NCBI GenBank assembly: GCA_028867675.1
Contig: JAGWGA010000013.1
Coordinates: 1 to 39,513 of the forward strand
Direction of reading: 5' to 3'
DNA length: 39,513 bases
Origin: Nitrososphaerota archaeon
Lineage (GTDB): Archaea; Thermoproteota; Nitrososphaeria; Nitrososphaerales; Nitrosopumilaceae
Of this stretch, positions 9,337 to 17,417 are shown piece after piece. The notes under the pieces are model-generated. The model had not been told where the DNA came from. It saw nothing but the letters and a program-made list of their open reading frames with translations, and did not search any database. Both the position numbers and the translations under genes were made by a program. Each line of letters starts with the position of its first letter. Position 1 is the first letter of the stretch.

Positions 9337-10581
9337 TTGCAAACAAGTTTCATAAATATTGAAAATATTCGAAATGACTTTCCTATTCTAAAACGTAAAG
9401 TACACAAGGACAAACCCCTCGTTTATCTTGATAATGCAGCTACCACACAAAAACCAATTCAAGTAATTGATGCAATCAGCAACTATTATCTAACTTACAA
9501 TTCCAACATTCACAGAGCAGTCCACGAACTTGCTGAAGAAGCCACACTTGCATACGAGGCAACAAGAGACAAGGTTGCCAAATTCATTAATGCAAAAAAT
9601 CGTGAAGAGATTGTCTTTGTTAGAGGAACAACTGAAGCAATCAATTTAGTCGCTTATGCATGGGGACGACAAAATGTTAACAAAGATGACATTATAGTAA
9701 CTACTGAATACGAACATCACAGCAATATTGTTCCATGGCAACTTTTGGCAAAAGAAAAAGGTGCAAAACTAGAATACATTGGAGTAGATGATAACGGAGA
9801 ACTAATTCTTGATCATCTGGATAAATATCTCGCAACAGGTAAAGTAAAGATTGTAACTTTTAGTCAGATGTCTAATGTTCTGGGAACGATAACAAATTCT
9901 GAAGAGATTGTTAAAAGATGCAAAAAATATGGTGTACGAGTATTAATTGATGGAGCCCAATCTGTCCCACATCTCAAAGTTGATTTACAAAAACTTGACT
10001 GTGATTTCTTTGCATTTTCTGCGCATAAAATGTTAGGTCCTACAGGTGTAGGAATTCTCTGGGCAAGAAAAGAATTACTTCAAAATATGGTTCCATTTAA
10101 CGGCGGAGGAGACATGATACGTGAGGTTCACAAGTATGAGACCACATGGAACGATCTTCCCTACAAATTTGAGGCGGGAACTCCAAACATTGCAGATGTG
10201 ATAGGATTTGCTGCAGCAATTGACTATCTTGATAGAATTGGTATGGACAAGGTACGAGAACATGAAATGGAACTGACAAAATATGCATTGGATAAACTTT
10301 CTCAAATGAAAGGAATAGTACTGTATGGTCCAAAGGACGTAACAAAGCGAGGAGGTGTCATATCATTTAACTTGGGAGACATACATCCACATGATCTTGC
10401 TACTATAATTGATGAAGATGGAATTGCAATTCGTTCTGGACATCATTGCGCACAGGTCTTGATGGAAAGATTAGATGTATCTGCAACATCTCGCGCAAGC
10501 TTTTATATCTATAATACAAAAGAAGAGGTGGATGTTTTCATCAAGTCTCTTAACAGAGCAAAGGAGTTGTTTAAGCTATGA
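9337..10581 (+). CDS. sufS: Cysteine desulfurase SufS
   Basis: A PLP enzyme that removes sulfur from L-cysteine as a persulfide for Fe-S assembly. It has 414 residues and the group II (SufS/CsdA) plan: YLDNAATTQKP, TEYEHHSNIVPW, DGAQS, the Schiff-base lysine in FSAHKMLGPTG (about K231), and the persulfide cysteine in RSGHHCAQ (about C371). The start is TTG, one base after the Rieske stop and with GAGGT at about 9324-9328. Its stop overlaps the sufU ATG (ATGA). The paired sulfur acceptor is probably SufU, because no SufE is present. Confidence 0.96.
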   Translation: MQTSFINIENIRNDFPILKRKVHKDKPLVYLDNAATTQKPIQVIDAISNYYLTYNSNIHRAVHELAEEATLAYEATRDKVAKFINAKNREEIVFVRGTTEAINLVAYAWGRQNVNKDDIIVTTEYEHHSNIVPWQLLAKEKGAKLEYIGVDDNGELILDHLDKYLATGKVKIVTFSQMSNVLGTITNSEEIVKRCKKYGVRVLIDGAQSVPHLKVDLQKLDCDFFAFSAHKMLGPTGVGILWARKELLQNMVPFNGGGDMIREVHKYETTWNDLPYKFEAGTPNIADVIGFAAAIDYLDRIGMDKVREHEMELTKYALDKLSQMKGIVLYGPKDVTKRGGVISFNLGDIHPHDLATIIDEDGIAIRSGHHCAQVLMERLDVSATSRASFYIYNTKEEVDVFIKSLNRAKELFKL

Positions 10582-11018
10582 GTAGTGCAGATATTTACCG
10601 TGAAATTATTCTTGATTATTACAGAAACCCACGAAACTATGGGAAGATAACAGACCCTGATATTGCTCAACGCGACAGTAATCCACTTTGTGGAGACGAG
10701 CTTGAAATGCATCTTAACATCAAAGACGACAAAGTTGCAGACGTAAAATTCACTGGAAAAGGTTGTGCAATAAGCCAAGCTAGTGCATCAATGCTTACTG
10801 AATTAATCATGGGAAAAGATTTCGAATATGTTAAAAAACTTACCAAAGAAGATATTCTTGATAATTTAGGACTACATGATCTTGGACCTGCCCGAATAAA
10901 ATGCGCATTATTGTCATTAAAGGTACTAAAATCCGGTCTCTATTCCTATCTTGTTGATAAACTAAAAGATACTGCATCTGCAGATAAAATCAAAGAAGAA
11001 GCTTCGGGCCTTTTCTAA
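10578..11018 (+). CDS. sufU: SufU-type Fe-S assembly / sulfur-transfer protein
   Basis: A 146-residue IscU-fold protein of the SufU type. The three conserved cysteines and the aspartate are present: PLCGDE (C38, D40), GKGCAISQAS (C63) and RIKCALLSLKV (C109). In Bacillus-type systems SufU is a zinc-dependent sulfurtransferase for SufS rather than a true scaffold, and the adjacency to sufS with an ATGA overlap fits that role. The stop is followed after one base by the TTG of the next gene. Confidence 0.94.
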   Translation: MSSADIYREIILDYYRNPRNYGKITDPDIAQRDSNPLCGDELEMHLNIKDDKVADVKFTGKGCAISQASASMLTELIMGKDFEYVKKLTKEDILDNLGLHDLGPARIKCALLSLKVLKSGLYSYLVDKLKDTASADKIKEEASGLF

Positions 11019-11019
11019 A

Positions 11020-11358
11020 TTGGCTGCTCCGAGTGTATTACTACCCCTTCAGATAAGGAAGATTATTTTTGAAAAGTTCAACGATCCAAACTTGAGATTT
11101 ACCAACGACGAAATCTTTGAAATCCTTCAAAGTAGTGAAATTGATAAATCTCTTACAATTGATGATGTGGAACAATATTTTAATCAATTACGTGATGGTG
11201 GCCTTATCAGACAGATTGCCCAAAACTTTACCACTAATCATTACAAACTCTTTGACATAGTAGAGAAATTCAAATGTAATTCCTGTAACCAGGAAATTTA
11301 CTTGGGAAAAATGGAACCTCGAGTATGTCCTAATTCTGAATGTAAAGCAACTATTTAG
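11020..11358 (+). CDS. Winged-helix protein with C-terminal zinc ribbon, last gene of suf operon
   Basis: The 112-residue protein has an N-terminal helical part resembling a winged helix (about residues 25-80: FTNDEIFEIL, TIDDVEQYFNQLRDGGLIRQ, then a wing). The C-terminus is a four-cysteine zinc ribbon with C86-x2-C89 and C103-x4-C108. The start is TTG one base after the sufU stop, so it is almost certainly co-transcribed with suf. I do not recognise a named family. Position and domain makeup suggest a transcription factor, perhaps for the suf genes themselves, with the cysteines as a metal or cluster sensor. That is a hypothesis. Its last 8 bases overlap the end of the convergent pgk. Confidence 0.8.
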   Translation: MAAPSVLLPLQIRKIIFEKFNDPNLRFTNDEIFEILQSSEIDKSLTIDDVEQYFNQLRDGGLIRQIAQNFTTNHYKLFDIVEKFKCNSCNQEIYLGKMEPRVCPNSECKATI

Positions 11359-12559
11359 AACGATATCTTGTTGCAGCTTCTTCTAAAGCCTGGATCATTG
11401 GTAGCTTTACACCAGTCAAGTATAGCACCAAAGCACCACCTGCAGTACTGATGTGATTTATCTTCTCAGCAAGACCATATCTCTTCAATGCCGCAGTTAA
11501 ATGTCCTCCACTTACAATTGTAGTTGCAAAAGAATTTGCAACTCCTTTAAGAAGTGACTCGGTTCCAAATTTGAAATTCTCGTTTTCAAAAAATCCTGCA
11601 GGACCGCTCATAAATACAGTTCCAGCACTTTGAATTGATTTTAAATAATAATCCACTGATTTTGGTCCCAGATCAAATATCTGATCACCTTTTATAATTT
11701 CACGAACATCCATCTCTACTCTTTTTCCATTTCTTTCAACAGCAATATCTACCGGAACTGAAAATACATCTGGATATTCACCAATCAATGCATGTGCCTT
11801 TGAAACAACCTCCTCTTCTCTTTTAATTCCTAATGGAAACTTGATTCTCCCTTGAGCTCTGAGAAATACATTAGCAATTACACCTGTAAGAAGAACTTGA
11901 TCAGCTCTACCGTTTTGAATCAGTTCTTTAATTGCCTCAAGCCTGTCTACCACCTTTGAGCCTCCTAGTACTACAACATGAGGCCCCTTGGCAACAGTCA
12001 TTATCTCATCTAATTTTCTAACCTCTCGCTCTACTAATCTGCCTGCACAGGATGGAAGAACATGGGCAAAACCAATTATGGATGGATGTGATCTGTGAGA
12101 GCTTGGAAATGAATCCAAGACGCATATATCAAATAATTTTGATAGTCTTTGCACCATTATAGTTTTAGATGCATCAGCTGCAGCAAACTCATAATTTTCT
12201 TCTGCACATAATCTTAGATTATCAAGCAAAACTATGTCGCCATCTTTCATATTTTTAATTTCTCTTTGTGCATCGGAGCCTATGACATCTTCAACGTATT
12301 TTATTTTACGTCCCAAGATTTGTTCTAGTACCTTTGCATGTTTTTCCATTCCAGTATAGTCTTTGTTTCCAACTCTTCCTTGATGCGATCCAATTACAAC
12401 CTTGGCACCTTCTAGATCTTTTAGAGATTCTGTAGATTCTCTGATTCTACTTGTTTCAATTATATCAAGTGTGACAGGATCGATGGGACAATTCATGTCT
12501 ACTCTTAGAAATACTGTTTTACCCTTTGTATCAAAATCGTCTATTGTTAATATCTTCAA
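11351..12559 (-). CDS. pgk: Phosphoglycerate kinase
   Basis: It interconverts 1,3-bisphosphoglycerate and 3-phosphoglycerate, mainly for gluconeogenesis in this kind of autotroph. It has 402 residues and the archaeal-type plan: RVDMNCPID near the N-terminus, SHQGRVGN, LLDNLR, an SHRSHPS segment, VVLGGSKVVDR, the hinge region FMSGPAGFFE, and the C-terminal nucleotide loop SGGHLTAAL with STAGGA. The start is TTG at 12559. It is transcribed alone towards the suf operon, and the two transcripts overlap at their 3' ends by 8 bases. Confidence 0.96.
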   Translation of the reverse strand: MKILTIDDFDTKGKTVFLRVDMNCPIDPVTLDIIETSRIRESTESLKDLEGAKVVIGSHQGRVGNKDYTGMEKHAKVLEQILGRKIKYVEDVIGSDAQREIKNMKDGDIVLLDNLRLCAEENYEFAAADASKTIMVQRLSKLFDICVLDSFPSSHRSHPSIIGFAHVLPSCAGRLVEREVRKLDEIMTVAKGPHVVVLGGSKVVDRLEAIKELIQNGRADQVLLTGVIANVFLRAQGRIKFPLGIKREEEVVSKAHALIGEYPDVFSVPVDIAVERNGKRVEMDVREIIKGDQIFDLGPKSVDYYLKSIQSAGTVFMSGPAGFFENENFKFGTESLLKGVANSFATTIVSGGHLTAALKRYGLAEKINHISTAGGALVLYLTGVKLPMIQALEEAATRYRSK

Positions 12560-12611
12560 TGCCGATCCTATCTTTAGATGTGGTTAAAATCTTTTAGTCA
12601 GAAAACGATCA

Positions 12612-13361
12612 ATGGCAAGCCTCAAAGATGAGTACTCTAATTTTAATAATGGTTGGATACTCGATCATGGTACAGATGTTGATACTTGGGGAGGAGTTTC
12701 TTTGCAAAATTGGATCTTCGATATAAGAAGTAGAACATTTTTCTTACTGTTACTTGCTTTTTTAATTCTACTTTATCTTGTAGTTGCAAAAACAGTATTG
12801 GTATACGACACTGGCTTTGAAAATTATATTTCAAAACTCGTGGGAAATAAAACAATAGATCTTACCATGGGGGTATTTACAGAACTGGGATGGGTTCTAT
12901 ATCCAATATTTGTCAGCATCGTACTATTTATCATAAAAAGAACAAGGCGGCTAGGGCTGGTATTGCTTCTTTCACTGTTGGTAGGAAGCATGGCTGTAGC
13001 CTATATGAGGTGTTATACAGGATATGAAAAACCAGCCATGGACTACCTAGGAGCACACCTGGCGATTAAATCCGGAGCAGATGTTGGAGTGCCATGCCAG
13101 ATTGATGGTACATTTCCTGCAGGAGCCACTGTACGAACTACGATATTTGCGTTTATTGTAGGATATGCTCTGTCAAGGAGGTTTCCACGTGGATGTTATC
13201 TTTTGTGGCTTTATCCAGCTGTAGTTTCAATTAGCAGATTGTACCTCTTACAAGAATATCCTACAACTGTGATATCTGGTGTAATCTTTGGCATATTGAT
13301 TGCAAATATAGTATCCAAGAAATTAAAGATCGAACTAATCTTTGATAAATCAAAAACCTAG
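12612..13361 (+). CDS. PAP2-like multi-pass membrane protein with degenerate active site
   Basis: The 249-residue protein has about six hydrophobic segments (near residues 43-62, 90-108, 113-132, 170-186, 195-212 and 215-235). The layout and short motifs resemble the PAP2 phosphatase / undecaprenyl-pyrophosphatase family: FPAGATVRT at the place of PSGH and SRLYLLQEYPTT at the place of SRxxxxxHxxxD. The key histidines are not there (Ala/Thr after PAG, and Glu instead of His in the second motif), so it may not be a phosphatase. It is divergent from pgk and convergent with the next gene, overlapping it by 12 bases. Confidence 0.65.
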   Translation: MASLKDEYSNFNNGWILDHGTDVDTWGGVSLQNWIFDIRSRTFFLLLLAFLILLYLVVAKTVLVYDTGFENYISKLVGNKTIDLTMGVFTELGWVLYPIFVSIVLFIIKRTRRLGLVLLLSLLVGSMAVAYMRCYTGYEKPAMDYLGAHLAIKSGADVGVPCQIDGTFPAGATVRTTIFAFIVGYALSRRFPRGCYLLWLYPAVVSISRLYLLQEYPTTVISGVIFGILIANIVSKKLKIELIFDKSKT

Positions 13362-13706
13362 TTCTTGCATAACTTTGGAGCTTATCAAAACCATTGCATA
13401 ATGATCAGCATCGTGGCTGTATATCCAATATCTGACATCACGTTCTTGTTTTGTTTTTCTTAATCCAAAATTAAGCTCATTCATAATTGTAAAACCGATC
13501 TTTTTTGCAACCTTTTGCTCCTTTGTCATAATAACTTTGAATGCCCCTTTTTGTAATGCAAAGCCAAGTTTTACCATTTGTCCTGCTAGTTCTGTAGCTT
13601 TTCTTTCATCAACGATCTCAAAAGATTGGGCAACTGGTAACTGTGAAGGATGAAATTCCATGTTTTTCATAGATACTTGGTAAATAAAACTACTTGGTGA
13701 TGCCAA
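13350..13706 (-). CDS. Conserved hypothetical protein
   Basis: An ORF of up to 118 residues with no signal peptide or membrane segment and no motif I recognise. It is mixed alpha/beta with many charged residues; one part reads DVRYWIYSHDADHYAMVL. The longest start is TTG at 13706. An ATG at 13670 (giving MKNMEFHPSQ) is more plausible, because an AT-rich TATA-like stretch around 13680-13690 lies between the two. It ends by overlapping the tail of the PAP2-like gene. It is a stand-alone gene of unknown function. Confidence 0.7.
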   Translation of the reverse strand: MASPSSFIYQVSMKNMEFHPSQLPVAQSFEIVDERKATELAGQMVKLGFALQKGAFKVIMTKEQKVAKKIGFTIMNELNFGLRKTKQERDVRYWIYSHDADHYAMVLISSKVMQELGF

Positions 13707-13819
13707 AGATCCATTAAAATTTTAGAAAATAGATCAAAAATATGTTGAAAATTTTAACTCGTATGTCAAATACTGATCATAACAAAAACTTAATCGATTA
13801 CAAAGGCTCATGAGTACAT

Positions 13820-14704
13820 ATGGCATCACTAGAGGCACTATCAAAATCATATGGTATTAAAAAAGCAGAAGTATCTAAATTACGAAAACAGGTTGAAAAT
13901 AAACTAAAGGAAGCTGTTTCTAAAAAAAGAAGATCATCATCAGGTCTTGTTGCCTTGGAGCAGAAAAAAGAAGAACTAACCAGAGCAAAAGACCACGCCA
14001 TGCAAGTTCTAAACCAGCATCTCTCACAAAAGGCAAGCATTGAGAGGCTCAAAATTGCTGCTGAAGAGAGACTAAAAGTAGAAGAAAATGCAAAAGATGA
14101 GGCAAAACAGCAAAGTGAGTATGGTCCTGCTGAAGAAAAAGCTAATGCTATTCAAAGGCTAAAGTATGTCGAGGAAAAAATTGCCGAATTACATGCAGAA
14201 TTAAAAGAAAGGGAATCTAATATGGGAAGGTTAGAAAAAGAGATAGAATCTACTGAAAAAGAAAAGGCAAAGATCGAAGAACAACTCAAAAAACAAGTTC
14301 ACACTAAACCTGCATTATTAGAACAACTCAAAGTGGGTACAAAAGAAGAAGCCGCATTGAGACCTAAATTTGAATCTCTACAAAAAATTGAATCACAAGT
14401 AAGCAATGCATTATCACAAGTTCACAAGAAGTTGGCTATACTTGCAGCTGCTAAAAGAAAGAGAATGGCAATACTTGCAGCTGCTAAAAGAAAGAGAATG
14501 GCAGCACTTGCAGCAGCAAAAAGAAAGATGATGGCCGCAAGACGAAAAAGATTAGCTGCCATTGCTGCTTTGAAAAGAAAAAGAATGGCGACAAAACGAA
14601 AACCTGCTAAAAGAAAAGCAACAAAGAGCAAAACAAAATCTCGTTCAAAAAAATCTCCCAAGCGAAAAGCGGCAAAACAAAAAATAAAGTCTAGACGAAA
14701 GTAG
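13820..14704 (+). CDS. Coiled-coil protein with histone-H1-like Lys/Arg/Ala-rich tail
   Basis: The 294-residue protein is all helical in appearance. Residues 1-200 form a long charged coiled coil (runs such as RKQVENKLKEAVSKKRR and KYVEEKIAELHAELKERES). From about residue 205 it changes to 11-residue tandem repeats of the type ILAAAKRKRMA, then a tail of KRKPAKRKATKSK character ending KSRRK. The tail is like the C-terminal domain of eukaryotic histone H1 or of some bacterial nucleoid proteins, which suggests non-specific DNA or RNA binding. No enzymatic motif is seen. A TATA-like stretch (about 13780-13795) lies roughly 30 bases before the ATG. The nucleoid role is inferred. Confidence 0.8.
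   Translation: MASLEALSKSYGIKKAEVSKLRKQVENKLKEAVSKKRRSSSGLVALEQKKEELTRAKDHAMQVLNQHLSQKASIERLKIAAEERLKVEENAKDEAKQQSEYGPAEEKANAIQRLKYVEEKIAELHAELKERESNMGRLEKEIESTEKEKAKIEEQLKKQVHTKPALLEQLKVGTKEEAALRPKFESLQKIESQVSNALSQVHKKLAILAAAKRKRMAILAAAKRKRMAALAAAKRKMMAARRKRLAAIAALKRKRMATKRKPAKRKATKSKTKSRSKKSPKRKAAKQKIKSRRK
14438..14536 (+). repeat. 33-bp tandem repeat encoding 11-residue basic units
   Basis: Three consecutive 33-base units start at 14438, 14471 and 14504. The first two are identical at the DNA level; the third has several changes. Each encodes a unit of type ILAAAKRKRMA. Near identity points to recent duplication in the basic tail. Confidence 0.85.
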
Positions 14705-14749
14705 TAATCCTACGCTTAATTAATATTGAATTAATTTTTCCGTAACGAT

Positions 14750-15526
14750 ATGTCTTTACCCCAACGTATTATTGTAGAAATTCTTGATATGCCAAATCTT
14801 AGAAATCCGTCTATGATATGCGGATTTCCTGGAAGTGGATATGTTGGAAAAATTGCAATCGATCATATTATTGAAGAATTAAAAGCAATTCCATTTGCAA
14901 ACATGTTCTCATCCTCATTTCCTCCTCAAGTTTTGATTCAATCTGATGGAACTGCTGATCAAATGAAAAATACTTTTTACTATTCTAAAGGTGACACAAA
15001 TGATTTGATTCTATTGAGTGGTGATGCACAACCTGTAACTCCAGAAAGTGAATATGAAATGGCTGAAGAAATTGTAAAAATCTGTGACAAATTGGGCGTA
15101 AAAACAATCTACACTCTTGCTGCATATATCACTGGAACTTTTTCTAAAAATCCCAAAGTGTATGGTACTAGCACTGTATTGCAAATTGTAAATGAATTTC
15201 AAAAGTATGATGTATCTACTATGAACAGTGGAAGCATAACTGGAATGAATGGTCTTATCCTCGGTGTTGCAAAGAGAAAAGGAATTAATGGAATTTGTTT
15301 ACTTGGCGAAACTTCTGGATATGTAGTTGACGCAAAGGCATCAAAAATTGTTCTTGAAACACTGATAAAAATGCTGAACCTTAAACTTGATCTTGCAGGA
15401 ATAATCAAGAAAGCTCAAGACACAGAACATCTTGTAAAAACAATTGAAGAACAAATGAATCAGAGATCTGGTGGAGGTTCTCTACCAATGCCGCAACACG
15501 ACAAAAAATTGGGATATATTAGTTAA
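14750..15526 (+). CDS. PAC2-family protein (proteasome assembly chaperone-like)
   Basis: The 258-residue protein belongs to the PAC2 (DUF75) family, seen from CGFPGSGYVGKIAIDHII near the N-terminus, the FANMFSSSFPPQ segment, YEMAEEIVKICDKLGVKTIYTLAAY, and a late GMNGLILGVAKRKGINGICLLGETSGY segment. Eukaryotic relatives are proteasome-assembly chaperones and archaeal members are proposed to be similar, but function is not proven in archaea. An AT-rich TATA-like stretch (about 14714-14724) lies before the ATG, suggesting a leaderless transcript. The next gene starts two bases after its stop and is probably co-transcribed. Confidence 0.88.
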   Translation: MSLPQRIIVEILDMPNLRNPSMICGFPGSGYVGKIAIDHIIEELKAIPFANMFSSSFPPQVLIQSDGTADQMKNTFYYSKGDTNDLILLSGDAQPVTPESEYEMAEEIVKICDKLGVKTIYTLAAYITGTFSKNPKVYGTSTVLQIVNEFQKYDVSTMNSGSITGMNGLILGVAKRKGINGICLLGETSGYVVDAKASKIVLETLIKMLNLKLDLAGIIKKAQDTEHLVKTIEEQMNQRSGGGSLPMPQHDKKLGYIS

Positions 15527-15527
15527 G

Positions 15528-16130
15528 ATGAAAAAACGCGGACCAATAGTTCTGATTGCAGGAGTTGTGATGATTACACTTGCTGCATCGATTGCTTATT
15601 TGATAATGCCAAAAGAACAAGGTATTAACGGAGATTTTTTTCCATCCCCAGAAAGCCTGTTTGATAATGTATCTGATAAAGTAACAATTGAAGCAGGTAA
15701 TGTGTATACATTCTCACACACTGTTAATGCTGCCAACGTGCCTCTGATGTGGGGAGTTCACATTGTAGATTACAACCCAGATGATAATGTAGGAATAAAA
15801 ATATCCAACATTTTTGGAGACAAGTTTGGTGAGTTTACTGAGACTGACCCAATTTTCATAAAATCCTTTGATGTTTTAAAGGCTGATACGTATAATTTCA
15901 ATATCGAAAACAAGGGCAAGACGCCCATTACTGTAATAATGCTGTTTACTGAGAATCCTGAAAAATCTAAGGCCTTAACTGATCCTAATTCACCATTTGT
16001 CAAAAATATCATTCCGTTGGCTGAGGCAGGGTTTCTACTAATCATCGGAATTATTGTATTAATTGCTGGGATAATACTTAGCGTAATGGACTGGAGAAAA
16101 GGGAAGAATCAATCTAGCAGATATATCTAG
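15528..16130 (+). CDS. Two-helix membrane protein with extracytoplasmic domain
   Basis: A 200-residue protein starting at ATG 15528, one base after the PAC2 stop. An N-terminal membrane helix (about residues 6-26) and a C-terminal one (about 163-187) flank an extracytoplasmic beta-rich domain of about 130 residues. A basic tail (DWRKGKNQSSRY) is at the C-terminus. The middle resembles thaumarchaeal proteins of unknown function with jelly-roll-like content (YTFSHTVNAANVPLMWGVHI). I do not recognise a named family. Earlier in-frame starts inside the PAC2 gene are less likely. Its end overlaps the convergent OB-fold gene by 4 bases. Confidence 0.75.
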   Translation: MKKRGPIVLIAGVVMITLAASIAYLIMPKEQGINGDFFPSPESLFDNVSDKVTIEAGNVYTFSHTVNAANVPLMWGVHIVDYNPDDNVGIKISNIFGDKFGEFTETDPIFIKSFDVLKADTYNFNIENKGKTPITVIMLFTENPEKSKALTDPNSPFVKNIIPLAEAGFLLIIGIIVLIAGIILSVMDWRKGKNQSSRYI

Positions 16131-16426
16131 AATTCTAGTACTACTAGTTTTCCAAATTTTCCGACATTGAGTGCATTTTCGCCTCTGAATGTGGAAATGT
16201 ATCCGTTTTCAATTCTGACCTTGGAACCTTGTTTTACCATCTTTATCTGTGCATCCCATAGACTAAGCTTGATCTGTCCAGTTTCATCTTTTAACATTGC
16301 ATCTGCAACTTGAGCTTGTCCGCCTGTTTTGAGGTTGACAGTTCTTGGTTCACTGATGCTTTCGATTACTCCTTCGACCGGTTCGAGCTTGTTTTGCGGT
16401 CTGCTCAGTTGATCTATACTTGGCAT
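16127..16426 (-). CDS. Small OB-fold nucleic-acid-binding protein (RPA/SSB-like)
   Basis: The 99-residue protein fits a single OB fold of the archaeal RPA/SSB type: VEGVIESISEPRTVNLKTGG, an AMLKDETGQIKLSLWD segment typical of these folds, then GSKVRIENGYISTFRGENALNVGKFGKL. It lacks a zinc finger or long acidic tail. It likely binds single-stranded DNA or RNA; whether it is the main SSB cannot be told from the window. It is a stand-alone gene with ATG start at 16426. Confidence 0.82.
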   Translation of the reverse strand: MPSIDQLSRPQNKLEPVEGVIESISEPRTVNLKTGGQAQVADAMLKDETGQIKLSLWDAQIKMVKQGSKVRIENGYISTFRGENALNVGKFGKLVVLEF

Positions 16427-16562
16427 TTAAGAAAATTTTCCATCTTCAAATAATAAGTGTTTTGATAGATACTTCTGTTAATTTGTTGGAGGTTTGATCT
16501 ATTTTGATACTAAAAATTCTCCGTGCTAAGTTTCGAGGTTTATAGATCTTAGAATATCACGA

Positions 16563-16712
16563 TTAACAATTTTTGACATTAAACTTGGTAGAACCACAAA
16601 ACGAACAATGTGGCTTGTTCCACGTCAGATACCCTAACGCTTCTTCAATGTCTTTAAGTTTTCTACCTTGATGACCGTTTTCACATACAATGTGAACAGG
16701 AGGCATATTCAT
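16563..16712 (-). CDS. 49-residue zinc-ribbon microprotein
   Basis: A short ORF from ATG 16712 to TAA at 16563-16565. The protein begins MNMPPVHIVCENGHQG, continues with a basic/acidic helix, and ends HCSFCGSTKFNVKNC. Cys10 and His14, with C36-x2-C39 and possibly C49, make a plausible zinc site like that of small rubredoxin-like or zinc-ribbon proteins. Its codon use looks normal and there are no overlapping genes. A second ATG (16706) gives two residues less. The function is unknown. The CxxC with the flanking GS-T-KF pattern argues that it is real. Confidence 0.72.
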   Translation of the reverse strand: MNMPPVHIVCENGHQGRKLKDIEEALGYLTWNKPHCSFCGSTKFNVKNC

Positions 16713-16739
16713 GATATTCTAAAAATGTGATTGTGATAA

Positions 16740-16883
16740 TTAAGAATTTTGAAGTAACCTTTGTTTTGAAGCAAGTTTTATCAGATTCTCAATTTTATTC
16801 TGTCCTAAATCTATTTTGATTCCTGCTTGTTCAGCAGGAGTTTTCTTTATTGAACTATGTTCTTGTATGAAATTATGATAAAT
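16740..16883 (-). pseudogene. Transposase remnant (C-terminal fragment, IS6-like DDE type)
   Basis: On the minus strand a frame without start codon reads IYHNFIQEHSSIKKTPAEQAGIK and so on to a stop at 16740-16742. The N-F-I-x-E-H-S ... K-T-P-A-E-x-A-G-I pattern followed by LIKLAS is the typical C-terminal end of IS6-like archaeal DDE transposases. A stop codon directly upstream (16884-16886) and the absence of the catalytic part show that it is a decayed fragment. No terminal inverted repeats or target duplication could be found by eye. Confidence 0.7.
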
Positions 16884-16891
16884 TCAAAAAT

Positions 16892-17260
16892 TTACTTGGA
16901 AATAATCTGATTTTTCAACCAAATTGCAATCTGTTTAGTTGCAGCATTGTGCGACATGTCGATTATCGGTAAGAGCACGTTGTTGGTAGTATTTTTCAGA
17001 TATGGCTTGAATTGTGGCATCTCGGTATATTCTATTGCAGCAAAGTGGATCTTTCCTTCGATCTGATCCTTGATTATTTCAGGTGTAGGTGGAAAGCCTT
17101 GTGGTTCGTATAGTATTCCATCTGCCCATCTTGCAGGAGGAGCAGAATTGCCTAGAGGGACATTGTTTGTCTTTATGCTAAGAAAATCTTCAATGCTGTT
17201 GACTTTAACAAGCTCATGAATTATGATTTCATTTATTGGCTGATGCCTGATTGTTACCAT
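16892..17260 (-). CDS. Conserved hypothetical protein next to transposase relic
   Basis: The ORF encodes 122 residues, starting at ATG 17260. It has no signal peptide or membrane helix. Sequence features are NSAPPARWADGILYEPQGFPPTPE in the middle and a C-terminal amphipathic helix. I do not recognise a family. It lies between a transposase remnant and a 31-residue membrane microprotein, so recent rearrangement around it is possible. No operon partner is evident. Confidence 0.65.
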   Translation of the reverse strand: MVTIRHQPINEIIIHELVKVNSIEDFLSIKTNNVPLGNSAPPARWADGILYEPQGFPPTPEIIKDQIEGKIHFAAIEYTEMPQFKPYLKNTTNNVLLPIIDMSHNAATKQIAIWLKNQIISK

Positions 17261-17321
17261 AATTGTAAAGCAATAGGTGGAACATTTAACGGATCCGATT
17301 GTATTGGACTTTAGAATATTG

Positions 17322-17417
17322 TCAAGAGTTTGACTGGAGTACCAAAATAATCATTACAATTGTAAATGCTGCAAAAATAGCACCAAATCCAATTACCATC
17401 TTGGCATTTCTCTTCAT
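17322..17417 (-). CDS. 31-residue single-pass membrane microprotein
   Basis: A very short ORF from ATG 17417 to TGA 17322-17324. It begins with the basic MKRNAKM, has one hydrophobic helix (about residues 8-27, FGAIFAAFTIVMIILVL) and ends QSNS. GGGAAGGAATTAC just before the ATG supplies a good ribosome-binding-site-like stretch. The positive N-terminus and single helix are typical of membrane microproteins attached to larger complexes. Homology could not be tested, so it remains a candidate gene. Confidence 0.55.
   Translation of the reverse strand: MKRNAKMVIGFGAIFAAFTIVMIILVLQSNS

Noticed and set aside
16540-16557. TAGATCTTAGAATA as a third suf dyad 1
   Set aside because: Only one arm (TAGAAT) is present; the other arm and spacing do not fit.
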